From Candidatus Methylomirabilota bacterium (GTDB lineage Bacteria; Methylomirabilota; Methylomirabilia; Rokubacteriales; CSP1-6), in the NCBI GenBank assembly GCA_035315345.1, contig DATFYA010000128.1:1-38653 (forward strand): DNA of 38,653 nucleotides, in the 5' to 3' direction. The position numbers were made by a program, and so were the translations under genes. A model generated the notes under the pieces. It made no database searches. It was given only the letters and a program-made list of their open reading frames with translations, and was not told where the DNA came from. Positions 37,897 through 38,653 of this stretch are shown in pieces (position 1 is the first letter of the stretch; every line of letters begins with the position of its first letter).

Positions 37897-38653
37897 TTAG
37901 GACGCCCGCTTCCTCCGGCGCGCGGCGAGCGACATCCCGACCGCGGAGACCCCGAGCAGGATCAGCGTGGCCGGCTCGGGCACCACCGCAGGCTCCTTGT
38001 ACAGGAAATCGTCCATCACGATGATGTCGATGCTACCGCTCTCGGCAACCCCGAGGGGATCGGTGCCGCTGACGATGTTCACCTGGCTGAAGGGCAGATT
38101 CGGGAAGATCAGCCCGAGGAACGACAGGCCATTGTTGTCGGCGGCCGGCACGGGGAACGTCCCTTGCGACACGCCCTGACGGTTCAGGAAGGTGAGGGAG
38201 GCGTTCGTCGACGAATCGACGTCCGAGAAGACCGCGCCGAATGCGATCGTGGTCGCCGTCGACGTCCCATTCGTTCCAGGTACGGAGAAGGTCAGGGTGG
38301 TGGACGGGCTGCCGAGCGGCGAGAACACGCGCGGGGCGCTGAACGTGGCGAAGCTGGCGTAGCTCGGGTCGAACCGCGAGTCCGCGGCGAGGAGGGAGGG
38401 CGGCGCCTGGATGAATCCGGTGCCGGGAGTGGTGAACACCGCGCCCCGGCCCTGGAACCCGAGGAACGGCGTGGGCGACTCGGTGATGGACTGCCCGCCG
38501 CCGTCCCAGTTGATCTCACGCCGGCCGCTGGTCAGCGGACCCGCCGTGTTGCCGTTGTTCGGATCGCCGAGAGCGGCCCGGAAGGCGTCGACGGTCGCCT
38601 GAATCGACGCGGCGTCGGGACCCGACGCCTCGAACAAGGTGAACGGTCCCGCT
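37897..38653 (-). CDS. PEP-CTERM sorting-domain protein (5' partial)
   Basis: The frame stays open to the right edge of the window, so the N-terminus and signal peptide are missing; about 252 residues are visible. The C-terminus has the complete PEP-CTERM signal: PEP motif in VVPEPATLILLGV, a hydrophobic segment, then the basic end RRRKRAS. Exosortase cleaves such proteins at the inner membrane for export, usually in exopolysaccharide-producing Gram-negatives. The body is rich in Gly, Thr, Ser and Asn beta-strand sequence (for example GRGAVFTTPGTGFIQAPP) typical of secreted surface proteins. No exosortase is in the window. Confidence 0.88.
   Translation of the reverse strand, partial: AGPFTLFEASGPDAASIQATVDAFRAALGDPNNGNTAGPLTSGRREINWDGGGQSITESPTPFLGFQGRGAVFTTPGTGFIQAPPSLLAADSRFDPSYASFATFSAPRVFSPLGSPSTTLTFSVPGTNGTSTATTIAFGAVFSDVDSSTNASLTFLNRQGVSQGTFPVPAADNNGLSFLGLIFPNLPFSQVNIVSGTDPLGVAESGSIDIIVMDDFLYKEPAVVPEPATLILLGVSAVGMSLAARRRKRAS

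Overview
This is a GC-rich (by eye roughly two thirds G+C) stretch of a Gram-negative bacterial chromosome. The gene mix (FtsEX with a LytM activator, S41 protease, NtrB/NtrC-type pair, membrane pyrophosphatase, luciferase-like oxidoreductase, amidase, gamma-glutamyltransferase, Stealth protein, PEP-CTERM protein) would fit an uncultured soil or groundwater lineage such as Candidatus Rokubacteria/Methylomirabilota or a deltaproteobacterial relative. That placement is inference from gene content; no rRNA is present to confirm it.

Layout. (1) 1-5973: a cell-envelope/division run, all on the plus strand: ftsE (5' end outside the window), ftsX, an EnvC-like activator, CtpA-type protease, a YibQ-like divergent polysaccharide deacetylase and tsaD. 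(2) 6002-10121: a PAS histidine kinase and sigma-54 response regulator, then tag and a ketopantoate-reductase-like gene. (3) 10150-13374, minus strand: an amidase and thiC, the latter behind a clear promoter and TPP riboswitch. (4) 13523-19741: a GAF-GAF hybrid kinase, a convergent PPOX-fold protein, then gamma-glutamyltransferase, SDR and LLM oxidoreductase genes, with a perfect 50-bp hairpin between the first two. (5) 19919-22410: a 52-codon SWIB-like mini-gene, a minus-strand HU / D,D-carboxypeptidase / haloacid dehalogenase run, and a cysteine-less glutaredoxin-like gene divergent from HU. (6) 22449-25321: a membrane pyrophosphatase gene interrupted by one in-frame TAG, and a small membrane coiled-coil protein. 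(7) 25328-28189: a Stealth-type phosphotransferase divergent from an alkaline-phosphatase-superfamily protein. (8) 28190-29566: a gene-poor stretch, tRNA-Thr(CGT) and two small genes. (9) 29731-34541: an apparent three-gene operon of a B12-binding radical SAM enzyme, an RND/MMPL transporter with a fused C-terminal periplasmic domain, and a small exported protein. (10) 34664-38653: superoxide dismutase with a coupled small ORF, a eukaryote-like bifunctional 6-phosphofructo-2-kinase/fructose-2,6-bisphosphatase, a TauD-type dioxygenase and a PEP-CTERM protein running off the right edge.

The most notable points are the amber codon in the pyrophosphatase gene, the PFKFB-type bifunctional enzyme, the radical SAM-RND fusion operon, the SWIB-like mini-protein, the perfect hairpin at 17744-17793, and several -10-like boxes so close to start codons that leaderless transcripts are plausible. 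I see no CRISPR array, phage or intact insertion sequence.
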